DNA of 42,228 nucleotides from Actinomycetes bacterium (GTDB taxonomy: Bacteria; Actinomycetota; Acidimicrobiia; Acidimicrobiales; RAAP-2): the NCBI GenBank assembly GCA_021845725.1, contig JAJZVL010000008.1, forward strand, positions 30,246 through 72,473. The letters run 5' to 3'. The notes beneath the pieces were generated by a model that was not told where the DNA came from, ran no database searches, and saw only the letters and a list, made by a program, of their open reading frames with translations. Position numbers and translations under genes: made by a program. This document shows positions 8,515-16,115 of the stretch, in pieces (the first letter of the stretch is position 1; every line of letters starts with the position of its first letter).

Positions 8515-8856
8515 ATGTGCACGATGATCGCCATGACCGCAGCCGTCACGGGGATGGGAAAGGGGGCGCGCGGCTGGTTCCCCATCACGCAGGCGACGGT
8601 GGGCTACGACCATGCGACGCACTCCGGTACAGAGCACGCGCTGTTGCTGGACTTCACGAACTATGACATCGGCGTCGAAGCACGCGTCGCACTCGAGCTC
8701 GACCTCGAGTCGGGCCGCGCGCTGCTTGGGCAGCTTCAGGCTGCCATCGAGGCTGCGGAGGTGAGCGGCGTCGCGATGGCTCGAGACGATGACGAGCGCT
8801 ACGCGCCTTCTTGGTCCTCGGCGTTCGGGCTCTCGGTCTCGCAGATGGCGCCGTAG
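8515..8856 (+). CDS. DUF6295-like small protein
   Basis: A 113-residue protein with a strong ribosome binding site (GGAAAGGAGGGAGAG) before ATG 8515. The N-terminus MCTMIAMTAAVTGMGKGARG, then WFPITQATVGYDHATHSGTEHALLLDF and LESGRALLGQLQAAIEAAEVSGVA, match what I recall of a small actinobacterial family (DUF6295) that often follows dienelactone-hydrolase-like genes. Function unknown. Its last 58 bases overlap the 3' end of the nitrilase gene on the other strand, so its C-terminal 18 residues or so may be a species-specific extension. Confidence 0.8.
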   Translation: MCTMIAMTAAVTGMGKGARGWFPITQATVGYDHATHSGTEHALLLDFTNYDIGVEARVALELDLESGRALLGQLQAAIEAAEVSGVAMARDDDERYAPSWSSAFGLSVSQMAP

Positions 8857-9737
8857 ACGTCGGGGCGCCGGTAGCGGGTGAAGTCGAAGAGGGTCTTCTT
8901 GTAGCGGTCGCACCACTCGAGGTCGCAGTCCGCCACGATGACCTCGTCATCGGTCGTAAGCGCTTGGGCGACGACCTGTCCGGACGGCGCGATGATCACG
9001 CTCTGCGCGAGCGAATCGACGCCCTCTTCGATCCCGCCCTTGGCCGCTGCGACCACCCAGGTGCCGTTCTGGTAGGCGCCGGCTTGCATGACGAGCTGGT
9101 TGTGGAAGCCCGCGAGCACGTCCTGGGACGGGTCGGGCGCGTAGTGGATCGGCGTGTTGTAGCCGCAGAGGATCATCTCGACACCCCTCAGTCCCATCAC
9201 GCGATAGGTCTCGGGCCATCGGCGATCGTTGCAGAGCATCATCCCGATACGCCCGCCGAAGGCGTCCCACACGCCGAAGCCGTCGGGTCCCGGCTCGAAG
9301 TAGTAGCGCTCGAGGTGCTGGAAGGGACGCCAGGGCTCGTGCCGCTCGTGGCCGGGGATGTGCACCTTGCGGTACGTGGCGATCGTGGAACCGTCGGGCC
9401 CGACGAGCGCTGCGCTGTTGTAGCGGTGGCCGTCGGGGGTGAGCTCTGCGTATCCGAGGAAGAACCCCATGCCGAGCGACGCGGCCTCGTCGAAGAGCGG
9501 CGTGGTGACGGTCCCCGGCATCTCCGTCTCGAACCAGTGGTCGGCGTCGGAGAGCGGTTCCGTCCACCAGCGCGGGAAGAAGGTCGTGAGCGCGAGCTCG
9601 GGGTACACCACGAGCTCCGCACCCTTTCGCCGGGCGTCGTGGAGCAACGAGAGCAGGCGCTCGACGACGGTCTCTCGCGGCTCCGTACGGCCGATGGGAC
9701 CGAGCTGCGCGGCGGCGACCGTGACGCGGCGGCTCAC
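8799..9737 (-). CDS. Nitrilase superfamily amidohydrolase, N-carbamoyl-D-amino-acid-hydrolase-like
   Basis: A 312-residue carbon-nitrogen hydrolase starting at GTG 9737, whose GTGA overlaps the stop of the upstream M20 gene. The catalytic triad is Glu-Lys-Cys: VVYPELALT (E47), YRKVHIPGH (K124) and MMLCNDRRWPE (C169), all close to the positions known for D-carbamoylase. Additional family segments are FLGYAELTPDGHRYNSAALVGPDG, CGYNTP and the C-terminal DFTRYRRPDVYG. The expected reaction is hydrolysis of an N-carbamoyl group to CO2, NH3 and an amine, for example in hydantoin, pyrimidine or purine degradation. Coupling to the M20-type carbamoylase and the divergent amidohydrolase supports such a pathway. 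Confidence 0.88.
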   Translation of the reverse strand: MSRRVTVAAAQLGPIGRTEPRETVVERLLSLLHDARRKGAELVVYPELALTTFFPRWWTEPLSDADHWFETEMPGTVTTPLFDEAASLGMGFFLGYAELTPDGHRYNSAALVGPDGSTIATYRKVHIPGHERHEPWRPFQHLERYYFEPGPDGFGVWDAFGGRIGMMLCNDRRWPETYRVMGLRGVEMILCGYNTPIHYAPDPSQDVLAGFHNQLVMQAGAYQNGTWVVAAAKGGIEEGVDSLAQSVIIAPSGQVVAQALTTDDEVIVADCDLEWCDRYKKTLFDFTRYRRPDVYGAICETESPNAEDQEGA

Positions 9738-10972
9738 GTGAGGACGTCCTCCTCGGCGAGCGTCAGGAGCACGTCGAGGAGGACGTTGGCGCCGGCCTCG
9801 ATGTGCTCGGGCGACGTGTGCTCCGCCGGGTTGTGGCTGATGCCCCCAGCGCTCGGCACGAAGATCATCCCTGACGGGCACAGGCGCGCCAGCATCTGCG
9901 CGTCGTGCCCGGCGCCCGACGGGAGCCGCCGCACCGGATGGCCGTGCGCATGCGCGGTCTTCTCCACCAAGCCGACGATCCGGTCGTCGAAGCGGACTGG
10001 GTCGAATCGCGCGAGCTGGCGGCGCTCGACGGTCACCTGCTCTTCGGACGCGATCCGGTCGATCTCTCGAGACATGCGGCGTTCGGCCTCAACCAGCACG
10101 TCGCCCTCGGTGTTGCGCAGGTCGACGGTGAGGATGGCCTGGCCTGCCACGACGTTGACGAGATCCGGGTGCAGGTCGAGCTTGCCGACGGTGGCCACCT
10201 GGTGACCACCCAGCTCGCGCGCGATCGAGCGGGCGGCGACCGCGACCGAGGCCGCCGCGAGCCCTGCGTCGCGGCGGTAGGCCATCGGGGTCGTGCCCGC
10301 GTGGTTGAACTGCCCGCCGAAGCGCACCTCCTGCCAGGAGATCCCCTGCACGCCCGTCACGGCGCCGATCACCTCGTCGTGACGTTCGAGCACCGGACCT
10401 TGCTCGATGTGGAGCTCGACGTAGGCGTGCGGGACGAGGCCCGGGCAAGGGAGGCCACCCAGGTAGCCGATGCGGGCGAGCTCATCGCCGAGCCTCGCAC
10501 CGTCGATGCTGACGAGGTCGTAGGCTTCCTCGACGGCCATGCCCCCGGCGTACACCAGGCTCCCGAGCATGTCGGGCGCGAAGCGCGCCCCTTCCTCGTC
10601 GGTGAAGAAGGCAACCGCCATGGCGCGGCGCGGCACGACGTCGTGCGTGGCGAGCGTCTCGAGCACCTCGAGGCCGGCCAGCACGCCGAGGTTGCCGTCG
10701 TAGCGGCCGCCGGTCGCGACGGTGTCGATGTGCGACCCGCACATGACGGGAGGTCCGGGCTCCCGGCCCTCGCGGCGCGCGACCACGTTGCCGATCGCGT
10801 CCACCTGCACGTCGAGCCCGAGGTCGCGCATCCAGGTGACCACGAGGTCTCGGCCTTCGCGGTCCTCGTCACTCAGCGCAAGACGCGCGCACCCCCCGTC
10901 CCCGGTCGAGCCGATACGGCCGAGCTCCTCGAGCCGGGAGAGGAGCCTCGCGGCGTCGATCCGGAGGTTCAC
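9734..10972 (-). CDS. M20-family Zn-dependent N-carbamoylase / allantoate amidohydrolase type
   Basis: A 412-residue protein from GTG 10972. Metal-binding motifs of the hydantoinase/carbamoylase branch of M20 are present: MCGSHIDTVATGGRYDGNLG (H81, D92) and AFFTDEEGARF (E126-E127). So are ELHIEQGPVLE, the dimerisation-domain signature FGGQFNHAGTTPM, and GHDAQMLARLCPSGMIFVPS with ISHNPAEHT. The length is standard. Family reactions include hydrolysis of N-carbamoyl-L-amino acids, N-carbamoyl-beta-alanine and allantoate; the sequence alone does not separate these. It is translationally coupled to the nitrilase-type carbamoylase, which suggests sequential or parallel decarbamoylation of ureido compounds. 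Confidence 0.88.
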   Translation of the reverse strand: MNLRIDAARLLSRLEELGRIGSTGDGGCARLALSDEDREGRDLVVTWMRDLGLDVQVDAIGNVVARREGREPGPPVMCGSHIDTVATGGRYDGNLGVLAGLEVLETLATHDVVPRRAMAVAFFTDEEGARFAPDMLGSLVYAGGMAVEEAYDLVSIDGARLGDELARIGYLGGLPCPGLVPHAYVELHIEQGPVLERHDEVIGAVTGVQGISWQEVRFGGQFNHAGTTPMAYRRDAGLAAASVAVAARSIARELGGHQVATVGKLDLHPDLVNVVAGQAILTVDLRNTEGDVLVEAERRMSREIDRIASEEQVTVERRQLARFDPVRFDDRIVGLVEKTAHAHGHPVRRLPSGAGHDAQMLARLCPSGMIFVPSAGGISHNPAEHTSPEHIEAGANVLLDVLLTLAEEDVLT

Positions 10973-10991
10973 GGCACCAACTTGCCCCTAC

Positions 10992-11034
10992 TTGGACGAT
11001 CTGTCAAGCTGAGATTGGATGAGTTGTCAAGCTG
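10992..11034. promoter_or_regulatory. 20-bp imperfect direct repeat across the divergent promoter and start codon
   Basis: TTGGACGATCTGTCAAGCTG (10992-11011) and TTGGATGAGTTGTCAAGCTG (11015-11034) agree at 17 of 20 positions, with a 23-bp period. They fill the 46-bp gap between two divergent catabolic genes; the second copy contains the amidohydrolase ATG. This could be a tandem operator for a shared regulator or a duplication of the start region. Confidence 0.55.
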
Positions 11035-12434
11035 CGGGGGGCAGCCCCGATGCGACCGCGCAGGACTGGGTGATCGAAGGCGCGGCCCTCGCAACGGTCG
11101 ACGCTTCCGGCACCGAGCACGTGCGCGGCCACCTCGTCATCTCCGACGGTCGCATCGCGGTGGTTGGGGGAGGTCCTGTTCCGGCTCGGTTGGTGCCCGA
11201 AGGGGCTCGTCGGGTCGACGGTAGCGGGTGCCTGCTCACGCCGGGCTTCGTGAACACCCATCATCATCTGTCCCAGTGGCTCACGAGGGGCATGGCGGCG
11301 GACTCCGAGCTCTTCGGCTGGCTCACCGAGCTCTATCCGTGGTGGGCGGGAATCACAGCGGAGCTCGAGCACGCAGGGGCGCTCGGCGGGCTCAGCGCCC
11401 TCGCGGCCAGCGGGTGCACCACCACGATGGACCACCAGTACGTGTTCCCTGCGGGGGCCGGTGACCTGCTCGCCGCGGAGGTCGAGGCGGCAGCCCGCGT
11501 TGGGGTGCGGTTCCATCCCTCGCGTGGCTCGATGGACCTTGGCAGGTCGGCCGGGGGACTGCCGCCCGACGACGTGGTCGAGGGCACCGACGCGGCGCTG
11601 GAAGCGACCGAGGAGGCGATCTCGCGTTTCCACGACGAATCGCCGGGCGCGATGGTGCGCGTGGCGGTGGCGCCGTGTTCGCCGTTCTCGGTCACGCGAG
11701 AGCTGATGGTCGGCGCTGCCGAGCTCGCGCGCCGCCGGGGTGTCCGCCTCCACACCCATCTCGCAGAGACGGCCGACGAGGACGCCTACTGCCAGGAACG
11801 CTACGGCTGCACGCCGGCCGAGTACGCCGAATCGCTCGGCTGGCTCGGCGAAGACGTCTGGGTGGCCCACGGCGTGCACCTCACACCGGCCGCGCAGGTG
11901 AAGCTGGGCGCGACCCGCACGGGGGTCGCGCACTGCCCGAGCTCGAACGGCCGTCTCGGCTCGGGAACTGCGCCGGTGCCCGAGCTCCTCGCGGCGGGCG
12001 TGCCGGTCGGCCTCGGAGTGGACGGGTCCGCGTCCAACGAGTCGGGGGAGCTGTGGCCGGAGGTGCGCGGGGCGCTCCTGGCTGCAAGAGCGCGCGCGGG
12101 CGCTGGGGCGCTCGGTACCCGCGACGTGCTCAGGATGGCGACGATGACAGGCGCGCGCTGCCTCGGCCGCGAGGAGGAGATCGGCTCGCTCGAACCCGGG
12201 AAGCTCGCCGACGTCGCCCTCTGGCGCCTCGACACCGCCGCCCATGCGGGCATCGCCGACCCGGTGGCCGCGCTCACCCTCGGCGCGCGCCCGCCGCTGG
12301 CGTTCCTCCTCGTGGGTGGCCGTGCCGTGGTGGAGGACGACGAGCTCGTGCGCGTCGGCTCGGACGTGGTCGCCCGCGAGGTCGTCACGGCCGTGCGGCG
12401 GCTCAGAGAGCGCCGGGCCGTCGCCGCACGCTGA
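11019..12434 (+). CDS. Amidohydrolase, 8-oxoguanine deaminase / TrzN-AtzA-like
   Basis: A 471-residue metal-dependent amidohydrolase from ATG 11019. The mononuclear metal site is visible as TPGFVNTHHHLSQWL (H81, H83), RLHTHLAETADE, WVAHGVHL and VGLGVDGSASNES, with the conserved C-terminal EEEIGSLEPGKLADVALWRLD. The segments LSQWLTRG near the N-terminus, GCTTTMDHQYVFP and HCPSSNGRLGSG match the subgroup annotated as 8-oxoguanine deaminase; related enzymes deaminate or dechlorinate s-triazines and other purine analogues. It is divergent from the carbamoylases and is followed by a degraded nucleobase transporter, consistent with purine salvage or breakdown. Substrate specificity is inferred. Confidence 0.86.
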   Translation: MSCQAAGGSPDATAQDWVIEGAALATVDASGTEHVRGHLVISDGRIAVVGGGPVPARLVPEGARRVDGSGCLLTPGFVNTHHHLSQWLTRGMAADSELFGWLTELYPWWAGITAELEHAGALGGLSALAASGCTTTMDHQYVFPAGAGDLLAAEVEAAARVGVRFHPSRGSMDLGRSAGGLPPDDVVEGTDAALEATEEAISRFHDESPGAMVRVAVAPCSPFSVTRELMVGAAELARRRGVRLHTHLAETADEDAYCQERYGCTPAEYAESLGWLGEDVWVAHGVHLTPAAQVKLGATRTGVAHCPSSNGRLGSGTAPVPELLAAGVPVGLGVDGSASNESGELWPEVRGALLAARARAGAGALGTRDVLRMATMTGARCLGREEEIGSLEPGKLADVALWRLDTAAHAGIADPVAALTLGARPPLAFLLVGGRAVVEDDELVRVGSDVVAREVVTAVRRLRERRAVAAR

Positions 12435-12807
12435 GCTTCGACGTCGCAGCGGCCGGCGTGCACACGGCTCCGCGGGGGTCATCCTGGGCTCGGAGGGGGG
12501 TCATCCTGGGCTCGGAGGGTTCGGGAGCGCCCGTCCGCTGCTCCCAGAACGCCCAGTACGTGAGGCCTCCGACGAGGATGCCGAAGACCCGGCTCATGTC
12601 GCTCCCGCCGGTCACCGAGGACAGCGGGCTCATCTACGAAGGGACGAACGATCGGGCGTTGATCCACAGGCCCGTGGCCGTCATCCCGAGGACGAGCGCG
12701 GCGAGCGCCCGCCAGTTCACCCCTCCGTCGCGCCAGTAGATGCCGCCGCGCCGTGCGGCGAGTGCCGCGGGGACAGAGAGGGGGGCCGGACCGGGCTCGG
12801 GCGCGGC
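12403..12807 (-). pseudogene. C-terminal remnant of an NCS1-family nucleobase/cation symporter
   Basis: Directly after the methyltransferase stop, the minus strand encodes LAARRGGIYWRDGGVNWRAL then AALVLGMTATGLWINARSF, an in-frame TAG, then MSPLSSVTGGSDMSRVFGIL and VGGLTYWAFWE. The order GGIY-x-DGG-NW-RAL, hydrophobic helix, and PLSS-TGGSD followed by a final helix with VGGLTYW matches the last two membrane segments of NCS1 permeases for uracil, allantoin or hydantoin. The N-terminal ten or so helices are gone and a stop codon splits what remains, so this is a relic. Its place beside purine and ureido catabolic genes fits a lost transporter. Confidence 0.6.
12477..12520. repeat. 22-bp tandem repeat related to a second intergenic locus
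   Basis: The segment from 12477 is repeated 22 bp later (GGTCATCCTGGGCTCGGAGG core). A closely related string, CTGGGCTCGGGGTCATCC, occurs at 31302-31319 in the sufB leader, so the element is dispersed as well as tandem. Confidence 0.8.
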
Positions 12808-13413
12808 TCAGGCGGGCGGACGGAGCGCGCGCACCAAGGCGTCGAGCGCGTCGAACTCTCCCTCGTCCGTGGCGACCGGTCGGCGCACCTGCTGTGCGCG
12901 TTCGATGAGCAGGCCGGACCCCTCGATGTCCTCGACGACGTCGGCTGCGCTGAAGAGGACGTCGGGGTGCTGTGGACCGCCGATCCCGGAGGTGAGGTTC
13001 TCGGTGTCGTGGCCGACGACGAGGAGGTGGCCGCCGGGAGCGACTGCACCCGCGAAGGTTCGGTAGACGGCGCGACGTTCGGCTGAGGGGAGCTGGACGT
13101 ACATCAGCACGACGAGGTCGAAGGAGCCGGGGGGCACCCAGGTGCGGACGTCGGCTTCGATCCACTCCACCTCGACGCCTCGCGCGGTTGCAAGGTGGCG
13201 CGCCTTGGCAAGCGCGACTGCGGAGAAGTCCACGCCGGTCGCCTTCCACCCACGTTCGGCGAGCCAGACCGCGTTCCGGCCCTCACCGCATGCGACGTCG
13301 AGCACCGTCCCCGGTTCGAGGTCCGCCGTCTCCGCGACGAGGAACATGTTCGGCTCGGCGCGCCAGAGCAGATCGTCCCCCGCGTACCTGCGGTCCCATT
13401 CTTCGCGTTCCAT
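12808..13413 (-). CDS. Class I SAM-dependent methyltransferase, TehB/UbiG-like fold
   Basis: A 201-residue protein from ATG 13413. The S-adenosylmethionine site is shown by motif I VLDVACGEGRNAVWLA (residues 37-52), the acidic end of beta-2 in ATGVDFSAVALAKA, the motif EWIEADVRTW, and FDLVVLMYVQLP. The N-terminal WDRRYAGDDLLWRAEPN is typical of small TehB-like or thiopurine-type methyltransferases. The target molecule is not evident. It stands upstream of the transporter relic and about 110 bp from the Lgt-like gene, with no obvious functional link. Confidence 0.82.
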   Translation of the reverse strand: MEREEWDRRYAGDDLLWRAEPNMFLVAETADLEPGTVLDVACGEGRNAVWLAERGWKATGVDFSAVALAKARHLATARGVEVEWIEADVRTWVPPGSFDLVVLMYVQLPSAERRAVYRTFAGAVAPGGHLLVVGHDTENLTSGIGGPQHPDVLFSAADVVEDIEGSGLLIERAQQVRRPVATDEGEFDALDALVRALRPPA

Positions 13414-13527
13414 GTGCCGCTACGACCTCCGTCGCGTCGCTGACCGCCTTGGCGCTCTTCGTCCCCTTGAGCGTCTTCGCCGTGCTCTCCGTCACGCTAC
13501 CCGTGAGCGGAACGACGGCACGTCGCC

Positions 13528-14517
13528 CTATCGCACTTCCGAGGGCACTCCGGTCGGGACCTCGGAAGTGCCATCCAGGGACGGCTTCGACGCCGACCCG
13601 GACAGCGGTTCGGCGGGTGTTGACGACGCTGGGGTCGACAGGCCGGCTTCCGACAGGATGCTCGGCGCCGGGCCGACGGAGCCGGCTGCAACGTCGAGGG
13701 GGGCACCTTGGACGGCGAGCCACGTTTTCCAGCGGTGCTTCGTCATGACGAGGAGGACCAGACCACCGATCGCCAGTGCCACGCCCGCGAATTCGACGAG
13801 AACGGCACCAAGGTGGCCCGGGTAGGACAGCCAGAGGCTCTCGTCGACCGTTCGTTCGATCCCCCACAGCACCATGCCGACGCCGATGACTGCACCTGCG
13901 GGCGGTACCCCGCGGGCGGACACGGAAGCTCGGCTCGCCTCGAGGCGACGGACCCGGTGCTCGACGTAGACGAGGACGCAGAAGATGGTGAAATCCTCGA
14001 GCGCCTGGAAGATGGGCACTGGTAGGCGCTTTCCAGCCTGTCCGGCGTAGTACATGCCGAACCACTGCTGCGTCGCATGGCCGCCGCCTGCGTACATGAG
14101 CTGGGGCCCGAGAAGGCGGCCCATTGCCCAGGCCGCGGCGAGCACAGGCGCCACGATGTCCATCGCTGCGCCCACGCCGAGCTGCGGGCACCGCCGGCGC
14201 ACGACCACGATACCGGTTGGCACCGCGAAGAGGAGCCCGCCCCACGAAGAGAGGCCACCATGCCAGATGGCCAGCACCTGCGAGGGATCGGCGACGTAGT
14301 AGGAGAGGTTGGCCAGGACGTGCATGACGCGCGCGCCCACGATCGCTGCGACGGTGACCCAGATGAAGAGCCCGAGCACCCAGCCGGTGGGGTAGCCGCG
14401 TTCACGCAGTCGCCGTTCGAGGAAGCGGTACGCGAACCAGAAGGTGATGGCGAGGCCGATTCCGTAGGTGTGGACGACGAGCGGACCAACGTGGAAGGCA
14501 ACAGGGATCGGCCGCAC
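13528..14517 (-). CDS. Lgt-like prolipoprotein diacylglyceryl transferase family protein, divergent
   Basis: A 329-residue polytopic membrane protein from GTG 14517 (MRPIPVAFHVGPLVVHTYGI). Lgt-family landmarks are the N-terminal helix with TYGIGLAI, the second-helix block GLFIWVTVAAIVGARVMHVL, the loop LAIWHGGLSSWGGLLFAVP, and VPIFQALEDFTIFCVLVYVEHR. In bona fide Lgt the next signature is GRxGNFxNxExxG; here the corresponding stretch reads MGRLLGPQLMYAGGG and lacks the asparagines. The C-terminal 70 residues are Ser/Pro/Gly-rich and disordered, common in actinobacteria. Lgt transfers diacylglycerol to lipobox cysteines at the membrane. Given the signature loss, this may be a paralogue with altered activity. 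Confidence 0.75.
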   Translation of the reverse strand: MRPIPVAFHVGPLVVHTYGIGLAITFWFAYRFLERRLRERGYPTGWVLGLFIWVTVAAIVGARVMHVLANLSYYVADPSQVLAIWHGGLSSWGGLLFAVPTGIVVVRRRCPQLGVGAAMDIVAPVLAAAWAMGRLLGPQLMYAGGGHATQQWFGMYYAGQAGKRLPVPIFQALEDFTIFCVLVYVEHRVRRLEASRASVSARGVPPAGAVIGVGMVLWGIERTVDESLWLSYPGHLGAVLVEFAGVALAIGGLVLLVMTKHRWKTWLAVQGAPLDVAAGSVGPAPSILSEAGLSTPASSTPAEPLSGSASKPSLDGTSEVPTGVPSEVR

Positions 14518-14594
14518 CCGTCAAGTATTCCCCGCCACGGTGACGCGCGAGGCAGCACCCGAGGGTGGTGGCGGTATCGCTGCGGCCGGCAGGG

Positions 14595-15677
14595 TCAGGG
14601 TCGTCCGGCTCCAGCGAATGTTGTGCCGAACCTGACCGGATCGATCCGGACCACTGTGCCCGGGAAGGTGGCCTCGATCATCATGCCGCCACCGACGTAC
14701 ATCGCAACGTGCGTGTCACCTCCCGGACCGTAAAAGAGCAGGTCGCCGGGCTGGAGGTCTGACGTGGGCACTGGGGTGCTGTCTGCCATCTGCGCGCCAG
14801 AGTAGTGAGGGAGGTAGACCCCCGCCTGACCCCACGCCCATGCGGTAAGGCCCGAGCAGTCGAATCCGACCCCGGGGTCCTCCCCGCCCCACACGTAGGC
14901 GACGCCCAGCTGGGTCTCTGCCGCACGCACGGCGACCGCCCCGGCTCCACCGGCGGCTGGCGGGGGAGGAGGCGTCGCCGACTGCGGGGCTGAAGCGAGG
15001 ACGGCCTGTGCGGCGGCTTGCGCCGCAGCGTTCTGGGCTGCTCGTTGGCGGGCGACCAGTGTCGCGATCTGCCCTTTCACCTGGGCAAGGGCGCTCCTCA
15101 GCTGTGTCTCGAGCACCTGGCCCCGCTGGAAGGCGAGGTGGGCTGTCGCCACGGCCTCGGCCGCCTGCGCATCCTCGGAGCTGAGGGTCTGGCGCTCTGC
15201 GCCCAGCTGGGCGACCGCGGTGTGGAGGTTGGCCATCGAAGTGTCGAGGTCGCCGGTGACCACCTGGCTGTAGACGGACGAGTCCAACGCCGATGTCTGG
15301 CTGCCCGAGAACAGCGCATCGGTCGCGACCGATGCGCCGCCCGTGACGTACGCCTCGATGGCAGCGTTGTGGAGCGTCGCCTTGTCCTTGGCGATCGTGC
15401 TGAGCGAACGGTTGATCTGGGCGGTGGTGGCGCGGATCTGCGCGTCGAGCCCTGCCTTCTTGGCGAGCGCAGCCTGGTAGCGCTGATCGAGGGCATCCAC
15501 CTGCTGGCCAGTCTGCTGGATCTGTGCCTCGATCTGGGCCGCTTTCGCCTGCTCGCCCGACAGTGTTCCAGCTGCCCCCGCGGTGGTCGAGAACGCAACG
15601 GGCATGACGATCGCCAGCATGCTCGCGACCGCCAGGTGGCGCGAGAAACGGAACGGCTTCGGGTCGCGGGCTGACAC
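14595..15677 (-). CDS. Secreted NlpC/P60 peptidoglycan hydrolase with N-terminal coiled coil
   Basis: A 360-residue protein. I start at GTG 15677, which has GGGGGAAG upstream. Residues 10-36 form a signal peptide (RFSRHLAVASMLAIVMPVAF then AGAAG). Residues 40-228 are a long Ala/Gln-rich coiled coil resembling RipA/CwlO-type proteins. A proline linker (PPPPP) leads to an NlpC/P60 domain at about 245-360 with VAYVWGGEDPGVGFDCSGL (catalytic C274), DLQPGDLLFYGPGGDTHVAMYVGGG (H323) and a C-terminal GTVVRIDPVR strand. Such enzymes cleave D-gamma-glutamyl-meso-diaminopimelate bonds during cell separation, and the coiled coil commonly inhibits or recruits the enzyme through an FtsEX-like partner. Confidence 0.9.
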   Translation of the reverse strand: MSARDPKPFRFSRHLAVASMLAIVMPVAFSTTAGAAGTLSGEQAKAAQIEAQIQQTGQQVDALDQRYQAALAKKAGLDAQIRATTAQINRSLSTIAKDKATLHNAAIEAYVTGGASVATDALFSGSQTSALDSSVYSQVVTGDLDTSMANLHTAVAQLGAERQTLSSEDAQAAEAVATAHLAFQRGQVLETQLRSALAQVKGQIATLVARQRAAQNAAAQAAAQAVLASAPQSATPPPPPAAGGAGAVAVRAAETQLGVAYVWGGEDPGVGFDCSGLTAWAWGQAGVYLPHYSGAQMADSTPVPTSDLQPGDLLFYGPGGDTHVAMYVGGGMMIEATFPGTVVRIDPVRFGTTFAGAGRP

Positions 15678-15714
15678 GCGCGAGCTTCCCCCGAGGTCAG
15701 TCACAGTACCGCTG

Positions 15715-15743
15715 ATTCTTACCCAGACGAGGTCAGATGGCAA
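15715..15743 (-). promoter_or_regulatory. Predicted sigma-70-type promoter for the NlpC/P60 gene
   Basis: On the minus strand TTGCCA (15738-15743) is followed by a 16-bp spacer and TAAGAAT (15715-15721). The inferred start of transcription lies about 30 nt before GTG 15677. The flanking 15720-15900 region is visibly AT-richer than the rest of the window. Confidence 0.45.
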
Positions 15744-15952
15744 TGCAATTTGGCGAAATCTTTTCCACAAGTTCTCACCCATGGTAGGAAAACGTCCTCA
15801 TTATCCCTGTTCAACGTGCTGTTTCGCATACGGAAATAGAGAAATACGTTGCGACTCGCGCGCATTGCCGCGCATGAAACGTTACGTTTCGGCGCCGGTT
15901 GCGCGATTGTTCCGGCCCAGGCAGGAGGGATGGTCAGGCCCCAGAACCGCGT
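15744..15952. other. AT-richer intergenic segment, no gene recognised
   Basis: This stretch separates the divergent NlpC/P60 and lyase genes. It has runs such as TTTTCC and ATAGAGAAATA and a small inverted repeat GAAACG-TTA-CGTTTC near 15867-15881. I looked for a riboswitch-like core upstream of the cell-wall gene and did not find one I could support. Confidence 0.4.
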
Positions 15953-16046
15953 CCGGCGAGCGGCAGTGACCGGCGAGCGGCAGTGACCGGCGAGCGGCAG
16001 CGACCGGCGAGCGGCAGTGACCGGCGAGCGGCAGTGACCGGCGAGG
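15953..16046. repeat. 17-bp tandem repeat, five copies plus a partial
   Basis: CCGGCGAGCGGCAGTGA repeats at 15953, 15970, 15987 (one base changed), 16004 and 16021, with a partial copy at 16038. It lies upstream of the malyl-CoA lyase-like gene. Confidence 0.95.
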
Positions 16047-16115
16047 TGCACGGCGTGCGCAGACCGGCACGGAGTGGATTTTCGCGACGGGGCACTTTCG
16101 AGCCAAGCTGTCGAC

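Noticed and set aside
8811..10205. Plus-strand 464-codon frame opposite the carbamoylase genes
   Set aside because: Antisense of two genes with clear catalytic motifs; Val/Glu/Arg-rich shadow.
15744..15952. c-di-AMP (ydaO) riboswitch before the NlpC/P60 gene
   Set aside because: Such riboswitches are common before actinobacterial cell-wall hydrolases, but the conserved core strings are not present on either strand and the promoter predicted at 15715-15743 is downstream of this segment.
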